From Chloroflexota bacterium (GTDB taxonomy: Bacteria; Chloroflexota; Anaerolineae; Anaerolineales; UBA4823): a stretch of DNA of 14,458 nucleotides. The position numbers and the translations under genes are program-made. Positions 5,825 to 14,458 of the stretch are shown here, one piece after another. The first letter of the stretch is position 1. Every line of letters begins with the position of its first letter. The stretch is taken from assembly GCA_017860725.1 (NCBI GenBank), contig JAGDMX010000030.1, forward strand, positions 1-14,458. Reading direction: 5' to 3'. The notes below the pieces were generated by a model. The model was not told the DNA's origin and did not search any database. It saw only the letters and a list, made by a program, of their open reading frames with translations.

Positions 5825-8539
5825 TCAGAACTCCCGGTAGGTTGACTCGCGGAACGGGATTACCCGCCCGTTGACATCCACAGCGTGCTGGTCGTCTACC
5901 GCCACCTGCGCCAGGCGCACCCGGCGGGTCAGCTTTTTGAGCGCCTGCTCGAGCTGCTCGGCGGATAGGTCGCCCTGGCGGGCTTGTTTGCGCAACGATT
6001 CTACTTCCTTCTCTACCCCATCCAGCAGGTCGTTGATCTCCTGGCTGGCTTGCGGGTTATCCCGGTAGGCGCGCCTCAGGTTCTTCCAGCGCTCGCGATG
6101 CTCAGACAGCTCGCTGTCCAGGCTTTCCAGTTCAGCTTGCTCCTCAGCGGCACGTTCCATCGCCCGTCCAATCTTCTCGGATAGCACCTGATACCGGGAA
6201 GATAACTTGCCCAGGTCGGCTACCAGCTGGATGGCGGTTTTGCTCTTTTCCTGCAGATTCTGCCACTGTTTACCCAGGGAATCGAACTCGCGCCGCTCGG
6301 GGCCTAAAGAGAGCCCCACCGGCAGCCAACCGGTAGGTTGGCGCAGCATGTCCGCCGCATCTGCTAACTGTTTTTGCACTGTCTGGTGGTTCTGGCTGAC
6401 CTGTTGGCTTGTTTCAAGCACCGGCTTTTCCACCTCCGCCAGGGCTTTCTGGGCGGCGTCGCATTTCTCCCAGAACTCACAGCGCTGCTTGAATTCCAGA
6501 CCTAGCTCGTCCAGGCCGAGAAAGGATTTTTGTCCCCGGTCAGCAGACACCAGCCGGTCGGCTGCGGCGACTGCCGACTCATCCAGCTTGGCGACGGCTT
6601 CCAGGGTCTTGAGGGATGCGTTGAGCTGGTCGGTTTTACCCCGAATATCCTGGTTGAGCTGCTCCAGCCAACGGTTAGCCTGCTGCTCAAAGCCTTCGAC
6701 AAAGGCTTTAACCTGACGGGATTTTTTGTCTACCGTGCCACGCTCGGAGTGCTCCAGCTCGTCACGCAACGCCTCAAGTGAAAACTGCTGGTTTTGTACT
6801 TCGCGGGCGGCAATCCCCAGCAGGTAGCGGTTGCTGCGGCTGAGCGACTCGAGCAGTGTGAGGGTTACGCCGGCGCGTTGCAGCTGCTCTGCGGCATGAC
6901 CCTCTATTAGCTGGATCTCCCCCAGGTGATTCTGAATATTGGACAGGCGCATGCGCAGGGATCGCTGGTTCTCTTTCAAGTAGCGCACGTCCTCCAGGCT
7001 GAGCGCCACCTGAGCTTCTGGGATAGGGCGCGCAGCCGCCGCGCCAGCCAGATTTTCCAAGCCATCTTTAAGAGAGGCCAGCTCGCCGGGCAGGCTGGCG
7101 ACCATATCCCCGCGCGGCCAGTTCTCCGGGTGATATTGCTGCACTTGGGACAGCAGCTTCTCTACGTCAGTAAACCAGTCGACGCCCTGGCTGATCTCCG
7201 GGCTGGCAAGCAGATCCAGCAGCTGGGCGTGTTGCCTGGCAACTTGCTGGCAGTATTGGCCAAGCTCTTTACACTCGGTGTTGAGCTGGGTGGCGTTGTT
7301 CAGGTCCTGCTCCACCTGTTCAGGTGTCCGCGGCTTGCGCAGTGATCCAATCGCATTCACCTGCTGGCTCAGCCGGGTCAGCTTGGGGCTGCTTTGATCC
7401 CAGACGACCGGGTGAATCGGGCTGGTGCCCAGGGCGGTAAATTGGGCAGAAACCGCCTTGAGGTTTTCCAGCAGCTCCGGGAGCAGTTGTTCCAGGGCAG
7501 CATGCTGCTGCCGCGCCTGCCGCAGGTGGCCCCCTACATCGTCGACGGCCTGTTGGGTGCGTGCGGCTTGCTCGCTGACCAGCGGGATGCTCTCCACCTC
7601 CGGCCGTCCCAAGCTGGCGTGCAGCGCCTGTGAGATCACCATGAAATTCTGGAACTGCCGGCTCCACTCATCTAAAACGAGGGTGGGCGGTGCGGTAGCC
7701 AGGCCCTGCTCCAGAGAGGCCAGGCTGTGCCGCAAGGTCGATACCTGTTCCACTACCTGGGCGTGACCCTTTTCCCATTCCTGGGTCTGGGCGTTCAGTT
7801 GCTCTAAGCCCGGCCCATGATCGCTCACAATGCGGTATGCAGCGATGACCGTGTCCCGGTCCGCCTGCGCCAGTACTTCACCTTCTTCGCCAGTTAGAAA
7901 GTAATCCGGCAGGCCTTTCAGATCCTGGCGCGCTCGTTCTGCCTGGTCCACAGCGGCATCCAAGGCGCTGCCATGAACATTTTGAGCGCGCAAGCGCTCG
8001 ATCGCCTGGCTGACAGCCAGGTGTAGCCCGCGCACCTGGCGGCAACTCTGTGCTGTTTGCCAGGCCTGCCGCTGCAAACCCTGTTGGCTCTGCTCTAAGC
8101 TTGCCAGCAGGGCGCGTGGCGTTTCCAATCTTTGATGCAGGGCAGCGATCTCCCGGCGCAGGTGATACCACTCGTAGGGTGCCCGGGGTAGCGTATGCCA
8201 GGGAGCAGAGATCAGACGATGGGCTTCTTCCTGCATCCCCACGTATTCGATGCGCAGGTTGTGCGCCTGCCGCTGAAAATCCTGCAATTTGTTCTCCAGG
8301 TTGGCGGCTTGCGAGCCATATGGTTCCGGGTCTGTCGGGGAGTACCCTTGCAAAGCGGCAGCCAGTGCCCGTGTCTGTTTTTCACTGCCGCGCAGTTCGG
8401 CCTGGATGTGTTTCAAGTCTTGCAGGGACTGTAGCCGCCAGTAGCGCACTAACAAAGCCAGACCCAGCAGGGCGCCCAGAAATACCAGCGGGATGCACCA
8501 CAGTCCGGTGGCAAAGAAACTCAAATCTCCAGTGTTCAT
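5825..8539 (-). CDS. Large membrane-anchored coiled-coil protein (EzrA-like shape)
   Basis: A 904-residue protein of unknown function. A short N-terminus with one acidic residue leads into one transmembrane segment (about residues 10-31), then RYWR; by the positive-inside rule the long C-terminal part is in the cytoplasm. From about residue 36 to 885 it is nearly all charged, Gln/Leu/Ala-rich helix with heptad-like spacing, broken by Pro/Gly breaks (for example near 68-76 and 735-745), as in stacked spectrin-like bundles. It ends in a short non-helical tail (DVNGRVIPFRESTYREF). No ATPase or other catalytic motif is visible. The plan resembles EzrA of Firmicutes (N-terminal TM, long cytoplasmic coiled coil), but EzrA is about 570 residues and I cannot show homology. 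Its ATG overlaps the htpG stop (ATGA, 8539-8536), so translation is coupled. The opposite-strand frames here are shadows. Confidence 0.85.
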   Translation of the reverse strand: MNTGDLSFFATGLWCIPLVFLGALLGLALLVRYWRLQSLQDLKHIQAELRGSEKQTRALAAALQGYSPTDPEPYGSQAANLENKLQDFQRQAHNLRIEYVGMQEEAHRLISAPWHTLPRAPYEWYHLRREIAALHQRLETPRALLASLEQSQQGLQRQAWQTAQSCRQVRGLHLAVSQAIERLRAQNVHGSALDAAVDQAERARQDLKGLPDYFLTGEEGEVLAQADRDTVIAAYRIVSDHGPGLEQLNAQTQEWEKGHAQVVEQVSTLRHSLASLEQGLATAPPTLVLDEWSRQFQNFMVISQALHASLGRPEVESIPLVSEQAARTQQAVDDVGGHLRQARQQHAALEQLLPELLENLKAVSAQFTALGTSPIHPVVWDQSSPKLTRLSQQVNAIGSLRKPRTPEQVEQDLNNATQLNTECKELGQYCQQVARQHAQLLDLLASPEISQGVDWFTDVEKLLSQVQQYHPENWPRGDMVASLPGELASLKDGLENLAGAAAARPIPEAQVALSLEDVRYLKENQRSLRMRLSNIQNHLGEIQLIEGHAAEQLQRAGVTLTLLESLSRSNRYLLGIAAREVQNQQFSLEALRDELEHSERGTVDKKSRQVKAFVEGFEQQANRWLEQLNQDIRGKTDQLNASLKTLEAVAKLDESAVAAADRLVSADRGQKSFLGLDELGLEFKQRCEFWEKCDAAQKALAEVEKPVLETSQQVSQNHQTVQKQLADAADMLRQPTGWLPVGLSLGPERREFDSLGKQWQNLQEKSKTAIQLVADLGKLSSRYQVLSEKIGRAMERAAEEQAELESLDSELSEHRERWKNLRRAYRDNPQASQEINDLLDGVEKEVESLRKQARQGDLSAEQLEQALKKLTRRVRLAQVAVDDQHAVDVNGRVIPFRESTYREF

Positions 8540-10434
8540 GGCTTGATTTCCAGAGCAGCCTCCATCAGCTTTTGAATGCGCTGGATCATCCCGGCCGGGT
8601 CGGGGTGCAGCCCTTCAATCAGCAAGGCGTCTTCGTAGATTTGATCGATGATCAATCCGGCCAGGGGGCTGGGCTCGGGGAGTGCATTCAGCCGTTGCAG
8701 GATCGGGTGGTGTGGGTTCAGCTCCAGCACTTTCTTAGGCGTTTCGAATTCCTGGTTCAGCAAGCGCATCACGCGCTGCATCTCCGGGTTAGGCGCGCCT
8801 TGCGGATCGACCAGGCGGGCGGGTGAATCGGTCAAGCGGGTTGTCAGGCGCACATCGCTGACCTGGTCGCCCAGGTGCTGGCGGATGCGCCCCACCAGCG
8901 CTTCCATCTCGACCTGGGGAGCTTCTTCCGATTCGGGTTCCTGCCCGGGAGTTTCTGGCAGCTTCAGGTCGGCATCGGCGACATTGGCCAGTTTGTGCTC
9001 TTTGTATTGCGTCAGCCGCACCAGCATGAACGCATCCAGCGGGTCCGCCATGATCAGTACTTCATATCCGGCGCGGCGCACGACATCCAGATGTGGGCTG
9101 TACAGCACAGAGCGCTCATCGTCGCCCACGATGTAGTAAATCTGTTCCTGCCCGGGCGGCATACGTTGCAGGTAATCATCCAGCGAAGACCACTCGCCTG
9201 GGTGAGTGGTGGTATGGAAGCGCAGCAGGGAATACAATCCCTCTGGCTCTTCCGGCTCCATCGCCACCCCCTGCTTGAGGTAGCGCGCATAACCGGCCCA
9301 GAACTGGTTGTATTTACTCGGGTCGTCCACTGCCAGCTTGCGCAGCGTATCCAGCACCTTGGAGGTGACCAGCTTCTTGAGCTGGGCCATGATGCGGTTG
9401 GACTGCACCGATTCACGCGAGACATTCAGCGGCAGGTCTTCCGAGTCGACTACCCCCTGGACGAATTCCAGGTACTCGGGCAGCAGATCGCGGTTGTATT
9501 CTTGTATGAGCACCTTGCGGGCATACAGCTTCAGGCCAGGCTCGCGCCGCAGGGAAAACATACCGCGTTCCTGGCTGGCAGGGATATACAGGATGGCGTA
9601 CATCTGCGCCGGTGCGTCCACCATCATGTGAGCGTGCACCAGCGGCGGGTCAACTTCCAGAGTTAGCTGGCGGTAGAATTCCTCGTAATCCTTTTGCTCC
9701 ACCTGGCGCGGCGACTGCCGCCAGATGGCAGTCTGGCGATTGACCTGTTCCGCTTTCTCCCCCAGGTAGATCGGGAATGGGATGAAGTCCGAATGGCGGC
9801 GGATGATCTGGCGCAGGCGGTGATCCTGGGCAAACTCGGAGGCATCCTCTTTTAGTTTGATGGTCACCACTGTGCCGCGGTCGGCTTTCTCGGCCACCTC
9901 AACGGTGAAGGTATCAGCACCAGTGCACATCCAGGTGGCAGCTTCTGCTTCTGGCAGGTGCGAGCGGGAGGTGACCCGCACCCACTCGGCGACCATGAAG
10001 ACCGAATAAAAACCCACCCCAAACTGCCCGATCATATCGGAAAGGCTGCGCCCTTCCGCCGGGTGTTTGGCGCTTTCCTGAAAGGCATGGATAAATTCGC
10101 GCGCCCCGGAATGGGCAATCGTCCCCAGGTTCTGCACCATCTCCTCCGCCGTCATACCGATGCCAGTATCCCGGATGGTCAAGGTGTTTTCCTGGGTATC
10201 GGCGGTGATCCAGATCCCCAGCTCGGCGCTGGAGTCCAGCACACTGCGGTTGGTCAGGATTTCGAAATCGATCCGCGTCAGGGCGTCCGAAGCGTTGGAG
10301 ATGAGCTCACGCAGGAAAATTTCACGCTCGGTGTATAAAGAGTGGATCAAGATGTCCAGAAGCTGACGGGTCTCTGCCTTAAATGGGATGGGTTGGGCGG
10401 TGTGTTGGGTGGAATCATGTGCAGTTGCGTCCAT
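8536..10434 (-). CDS. htpG: Molecular chaperone HtpG (Hsp90 family)
   Basis: HtpG is the bacterial cytosolic Hsp90, a homodimeric ATP-driven chaperone. At 632 residues it is full length. The N-terminal GHKL ATPase motifs are intact: ELISNASDA (residues 43-51) with catalytic Glu43, Asn47 and Asp50; IRDTGIGM (87-94) for nucleotide binding; then GTIAHSGA and the lid/glycine motif IGQFGVGFYS. The middle domain is present (including LNVSRE..Q) and the C-terminal dimerisation domain ends PHHPILQRL...LIEGLHPDP. The first 16 residues are a short Thr/His/Gln-rich extension before the conserved PFKAETRQLL. GAGG five bases before the ATG supports the start. It lies 83 nt after the DUF1786 gene and shares ATGA with the coiled-coil gene downstream. 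I see no CIRCE element; an AT-rich inverted repeat lies upstream. Confidence 0.97.
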   Translation of the reverse strand: MDATAHDSTQHTAQPIPFKAETRQLLDILIHSLYTEREIFLRELISNASDALTRIDFEILTNRSVLDSSAELGIWITADTQENTLTIRDTGIGMTAEEMVQNLGTIAHSGAREFIHAFQESAKHPAEGRSLSDMIGQFGVGFYSVFMVAEWVRVTSRSHLPEAEAATWMCTGADTFTVEVAEKADRGTVVTIKLKEDASEFAQDHRLRQIIRRHSDFIPFPIYLGEKAEQVNRQTAIWRQSPRQVEQKDYEEFYRQLTLEVDPPLVHAHMMVDAPAQMYAILYIPASQERGMFSLRREPGLKLYARKVLIQEYNRDLLPEYLEFVQGVVDSEDLPLNVSRESVQSNRIMAQLKKLVTSKVLDTLRKLAVDDPSKYNQFWAGYARYLKQGVAMEPEEPEGLYSLLRFHTTTHPGEWSSLDDYLQRMPPGQEQIYYIVGDDERSVLYSPHLDVVRRAGYEVLIMADPLDAFMLVRLTQYKEHKLANVADADLKLPETPGQEPESEEAPQVEMEALVGRIRQHLGDQVSDVRLTTRLTDSPARLVDPQGAPNPEMQRVMRLLNQEFETPKKVLELNPHHPILQRLNALPEPSPLAGLIIDQIYEDALLIEGLHPDPAGMIQRIQKLMEAALEIKP

Positions 10435-10467
10435 AGTTACCTCTACCAGTCTCTTGAGAGTTTTCTT

Positions 10468-10487
10468 AGATAACAGTTATTTTATCT
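10468..10487. promoter_or_regulatory. Inverted repeat upstream of htpG
   Basis: AGATAA (10468-10473) and TTATCT (10482-10487) are perfect inverted arms with an 8-nt spacer in the 83-nt gap before htpG. There is no GC-rich stem or U-run, so a terminator is unlikely; an operator is possible. It is short and AT-rich, so chance cannot be excluded. Confidence 0.25.
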
Positions 10488-10517
10488 TGATTGGATCATC
10501 CAGGGTTGTAGCTCTTT

Positions 10518-11678
10518 TCATACCTCCCACGGAGCTGTTCCACTGCCGCCCCGGCCGTGCAGCGAAGACCGGATGGGGTCAGCCAGCTCGGGCAGCACAT
10601 CGGCGACAGCCGCCAGCAGGCCAAAACAGCCGGCGATCATCATGTCACCAAAGGGGACGGCGAAATAAGGCTGTAATGACGAGGCTCGCATCAAACTGCG
10701 GCGCGGGCCGGTGACCACTATGCCGTGTCCATCTGCGTCGTGCGGCAGGGGGGTCGGATCGTAGATCAGAGCCCCGTGGCCGTGGTCGCCAAACACGTCG
10801 GCGTGCTTCAGGCTGCCGTCGGCCAGCGCCCGCAGCAGCGTCTCCAGGTGCGGCAGGTCGAGCAGGCCGGTATGATGCTCGAAAACCCCTTCGATGCCGC
10901 TGGGACCCAAGCGAAACGCCAGCGTATGGAAGTTGCCCACGTTGGTGATCAGCTTACGCCGGCGGGCGGCTACCCGGGGATCGAAGGTTGCTCCAAGCAC
11001 GGCTGCCGGAGCGGTGTCCATCACCACCAGGGGTACCTCGTTCAGCAGCGCACCCCCGCTGTGCAGTGCAGATTGGGCAACGGCCTGCAGGCGGGTCATG
11101 ATGTCAGGGATTTCTTCGGCGCGGTAGGCAAACGCGCTCAGGCGGTTTTCCGACCGAATGCGCTCGTCCAGATAGTCGAAGCGGAACTGGCGATCGGAGT
11201 AACCTGGCGGGGAGTTGCCGTGATCGAAGACCGCTACCGCCACTGCTACCAGATCGTCCAGCCGCACACCGAACTGCGCCAGGGCGCTTTCAATCGCGGG
11301 GAAGTCAAAATCGCGTAGCTCCAGGCGCAGCACGTCATCTGGCAGGCGCGCGACCTCATCCTCGCTGATCACCCGGATGCCCATCTCCTGTACCGCTTCC
11401 AGCTCATCGTTGAAGGAGCGGGCGGCTTGCGGTGTGGCGTAGATCGGGAGGCCGGCTTTCAGGTGGGCTTCAGCCGCCCATTGGCTCGGCCCGCCGCCCA
11501 TGGTCACCCCATCCAGCAGCACAGGCTGTCCCTGGCGGGTGGCCTCCTGCAAGCGGCGGTGTACGATCATCGTGGGGGAGGGCACTACCAATTTAAGGCC
11601 ATTTTCCAGGTCAAGCCGCGCATCGTATAGGAAAATATCCTGTGTTCCAGTGCCTACATCTACCGTTAAGATTTTCAT
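10518..11678 (-). CDS. DUF1786 family protein, ASKHA-type putative ATPase
   Basis: A 386-residue protein that I place in DUF1786 (COG4012). Such proteins are sometimes labelled pyruvate formate-lyase activating protein, but there is no radical-SAM CxxxCxxC motif here, so that name should not be carried over. MKILTVDVGTGTQD at the N-terminus matches the phosphate-1 loop of ASKHA (actin/Hsp70/sugar kinase) folds, and NVGNFHTLAF in the second half looks like a phosphate-2 loop; both suggest nucleotide binding. GGGPSQWAAEAH and VFDHGNSPPG are other Gly/His-rich blocks. The substrate is unknown. The ATG at 11676-11678 has a poor ribosome site (GTGAGG lies about 16 nt away), but the sequence right after it is the conserved N-terminus. 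It is probably transcribed with htpG (83-nt gap). Confidence 0.8.
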   Translation of the reverse strand: MKILTVDVGTGTQDIFLYDARLDLENGLKLVVPSPTMIVHRRLQEATRQGQPVLLDGVTMGGGPSQWAAEAHLKAGLPIYATPQAARSFNDELEAVQEMGIRVISEDEVARLPDDVLRLELRDFDFPAIESALAQFGVRLDDLVAVAVAVFDHGNSPPGYSDRQFRFDYLDERIRSENRLSAFAYRAEEIPDIMTRLQAVAQSALHSGGALLNEVPLVVMDTAPAAVLGATFDPRVAARRRKLITNVGNFHTLAFRLGPSGIEGVFEHHTGLLDLPHLETLLRALADGSLKHADVFGDHGHGALIYDPTPLPHDADGHGIVVTGPRRSLMRASSLQPYFAVPFGDMMIAGCFGLLAAVADVLPELADPIRSSLHGRGGSGTAPWEV

Positions 11679-11721
11679 CGCTATGTTTCTTGAGCCTCAC
11701 TTAGCGGCAAGTTTTTTTGCA

Positions 11722-11754
11722 CAGTGTGGCATGATCACTGCCAGAAATATTATA
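11722..11754 (-). promoter_or_regulatory. Possible -10 box and operator before the DUF1786 gene
   Basis: On the minus strand a perfect TATAAT (11754-11749) lies about 70 nt before the DUF1786 start, without a recognisable -35. Just downstream CAGTG (11722-11726) and CACTG (11736-11740) form an inverted repeat with a 9-nt spacer where a repressor could sit. The spacing recalls CIRCE, but the arms are shorter and differ in sequence. Confidence 0.3.
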
Positions 11755-11758
11755 AACG

Positions 11759-11783
11759 AGCAGGAATAGATTTACGTCCTGCT
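11759..11783. promoter_or_regulatory. 7-bp inverted repeat in the divergent intergenic region
   Basis: AGCAGGA (11759-11765) and TCCTGCT (11777-11783) are perfect inverted arms 11 nt apart. They fall over the expected -35 region of the DUF1786 promoter and upstream of the divergent zinc-ribbon gene, and no U-run follows on either strand, so an operator is more likely than a terminator. The factor is unknown. Confidence 0.35.
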
Positions 11784-11869
11784 TAGCTAAAACATTACCC
11801 TTCCCTAGCCCAAGATAGTGGAGAGCGGTTAAAATGGGGTGATCCTACCGAAAAGGGAAATTTCCGGAA

Positions 11870-12442
11870 ATGAAAGTATCTATCGATCCTGTCAGCACGA
11901 TGAATTGTGAAAATTGTGGCGCCCCGTTAAAGCTGGAGCGGGAACGGCATTACCTGTTTTGCGAATACTGCAACGGCCTGTATTTCCCCAAGGAATCGCC
12001 GGAGGGCCTGTATCTCCTGGGCGCCCCCAGCCAGGTAGACTGCCCGCTCTGCCGCAAGTTGCTGGTGCTGGCGCGCATCGGTCATTTTGAAGTGCTGGCC
12101 TGCCAGCAATGTAAGGGGTTACTCTTGGATATGGTCGATTTTTTGTCGATCCTGGAGTATCTGCGGTTGAAATATCCCGAACGGCGCCGACCGCCGCAGA
12201 CTTTTGACTCCAAAGAGCTGGCTCGTGAGCTGCACTGCCCGCACTGCGCGAGCACGATGGAAACCTATCCCTATGGGGGTGCCGGCAACGTGGTGCTGGA
12301 TAATTGCCTTAAGTGCGGCATCCTGTGGCTGGATTATGATGAAGTCAGCCGCATCGTCCAGACGCCGGAGCGGGTGCAGGATTTCGTACCCTGGCTGGAT
12401 ATCACTTCTATTCGGACACAGTCCGAAGACGAAAATGAATAG
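11870..12442 (+). CDS. Triple zinc-ribbon protein (zf-TFIIB-like)
   Basis: A 190-residue soluble protein with twelve cysteines in six CxxC pairs, forming three likely zinc ribbons: Cys13/16 with Cys31/34, Cys58/61 with Cys78/81, and Cys123/126 with Cys146/149. The second and third have the CPxC...CxxCxGxxLD/WLD pattern of the zf-TFIIB family (LACQQCKGLLLD and LDNCLKCGILWLD). No catalytic domain is visible; the linker 100-118 and an acidic tail complete the chain. Such small proteins may bind nucleic acid or protein, or act as metal chaperones; the function is not known. The ATG at 11870 has only a weak ribosome site (AAGGGAA about 10 nt upstream); Met11, directly before the first ribbon, is an alternative start. 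It lies 46 nt before the mutase gene on the same strand, suggesting one transcript. Confidence 0.8.
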   Translation: MKVSIDPVSTMNCENCGAPLKLERERHYLFCEYCNGLYFPKESPEGLYLLGAPSQVDCPLCRKLLVLARIGHFEVLACQQCKGLLLDMVDFLSILEYLRLKYPERRRPPQTFDSKELARELHCPHCASTMETYPYGGAGNVVLDNCLKCGILWLDYDEVSRIVQTPERVQDFVPWLDITSIRTQSEDENE

Positions 12443-12488
12443 GTATCGCCCACTTTATTCTGTGTAACACCAAATCGCGAGGTGATGA

Positions 12489-14144
<1,656 letters not shown>

Positions 14145-14156
14145 ACAGGAGTGCAA

Positions 14157-14458
14157 ATGCCAACTATCAAGCGGATTGATCACTTAGCGGTTTTGGTTGA
14201 AGATATCCAGCAGGCGGTGGCCTTCTGGCGCGATGGGCTGGGGATGGAAGTGTCGCACCAGCAGGATGTCCCCACCGAGCAGGCGCGCATTGCTTTCTTA
14301 CCAGTGGGCGACAGCGAGATCGAGCTGGTGCAGCCCACCACCGACGATTCGGGATTGCGGCGCTACCTGGAGAAGCGCGGTCCCGGCATGCACCACGTCT
14401 GCTTGCAGGTAGACGATATCGAGGCGATGCTGGCCCGCTTGAAGGCCAGAGGGATTGA
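14157..14458 (+). CDS. mce: Methylmalonyl-CoA epimerase, partial (C-terminus off the right edge)
   Basis: Converts (S)- to (R)-methylmalonyl-CoA, feeding the mutase just upstream. It belongs to the VOC metalloenzyme superfamily (glyoxalase/epimerase fold). The first 100 residues are visible, about three quarters of a typical enzyme. Metal ligands are recognisable: His9 in KRIDHLAVLVEDI, the acidic DSEIELVQP strand, and HHVCLQVDDI starting the second half. GPGMHH matches the family G.G.HH block. AGGAG at 14147-14151, five bases before the ATG, and the 12-nt gap to the mutase stop indicate a tight operon. The reading frame is open to the end of the window with no stop. The family is certain; the epimerase name rests on sequence and on its mutase neighbour. 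Confidence 0.92.
   Translation, partial: MPTIKRIDHLAVLVEDIQQAVAFWRDGLGMEVSHQQDVPTEQARIAFLPVGDSEIELVQPTTDDSGLRRYLEKRGPGMHHVCLQVDDIEAMLARLKARGI

Noticed and set aside
8050..8826. 258-codon plus-strand frame
   Set aside because: It crosses the htpG/coiled-coil junction antisense and has low-complexity Pro/Arg/Gln composition typical of a shadow frame.
10435..10517. CIRCE (HrcA) element before htpG
   Set aside because: No TTAGCACTC-N9-GAGTGCTAA-like repeat is present; only a short AT-rich dyad is seen.

Overview
The window looks like a chromosomal segment of a moderately GC-rich bacterium. My best guess is Chloroflexota, perhaps the Anaerolineae. The pointers are a split methylmalonyl-CoA mutase (a 551-residue catalytic chain with no B12 domain), a DUF1786 protein next to htpG, and Pro/Thr-rich exported proteins. 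This assignment is inference. I see no insertion sequence, phage gene, CRISPR array or rRNA.

Layout, left to right. (1) 1-2343, minus strand: a promoter (TTGACA-16-TAAAAT), a leader of about 235 nt ending in an intrinsic terminator, a small CxxC thioredoxin-fold protein, and cstA, which runs off the left edge. (2) 2362-3294, minus strand: a divergent ApbA/PanE-type reductase. (3) 3523-4784, plus strand: two exported proteins. The first is small, Pro/Thr-rich and has two membrane segments. The second is membrane-anchored and its C-terminal domain has sortase-like features. (4) 4774-11678, minus strand, in transcription order: a DUF1786 ASKHA-like protein, htpG, a 904-residue membrane-anchored coiled-coil protein whose start codon overlaps the htpG stop (ATGA), tRNA-Arg(GCG) with its own terminator, and surE. 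(5) 11870 to the right edge, plus strand: a triple zinc-ribbon protein, the methylmalonyl-CoA mutase catalytic chain and the start of methylmalonyl-CoA epimerase.

How the genes may work together. The mutase and epimerase interconvert succinyl-CoA, (R)- and (S)-methylmalonyl-CoA (propionate, odd-chain and branched-chain metabolism). The small B12-binding chain is not in the window and may lie beyond the right edge. CstA is a pyruvate/peptide transporter family, and its operon seems to be controlled through an RNA leader. HtpG and the coiled-coil protein are probably made from one message with coupled translation, which suggests a shared job, such as folding or remodelling at the membrane.

The most novel-looking signals are the structured leader before the thioredoxin-like/cstA operon, the htpG-coupled EzrA-shaped protein, and the sortase-like protein paired with a possible cell-wall-sorted partner. 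None of these could be tested by database search here.
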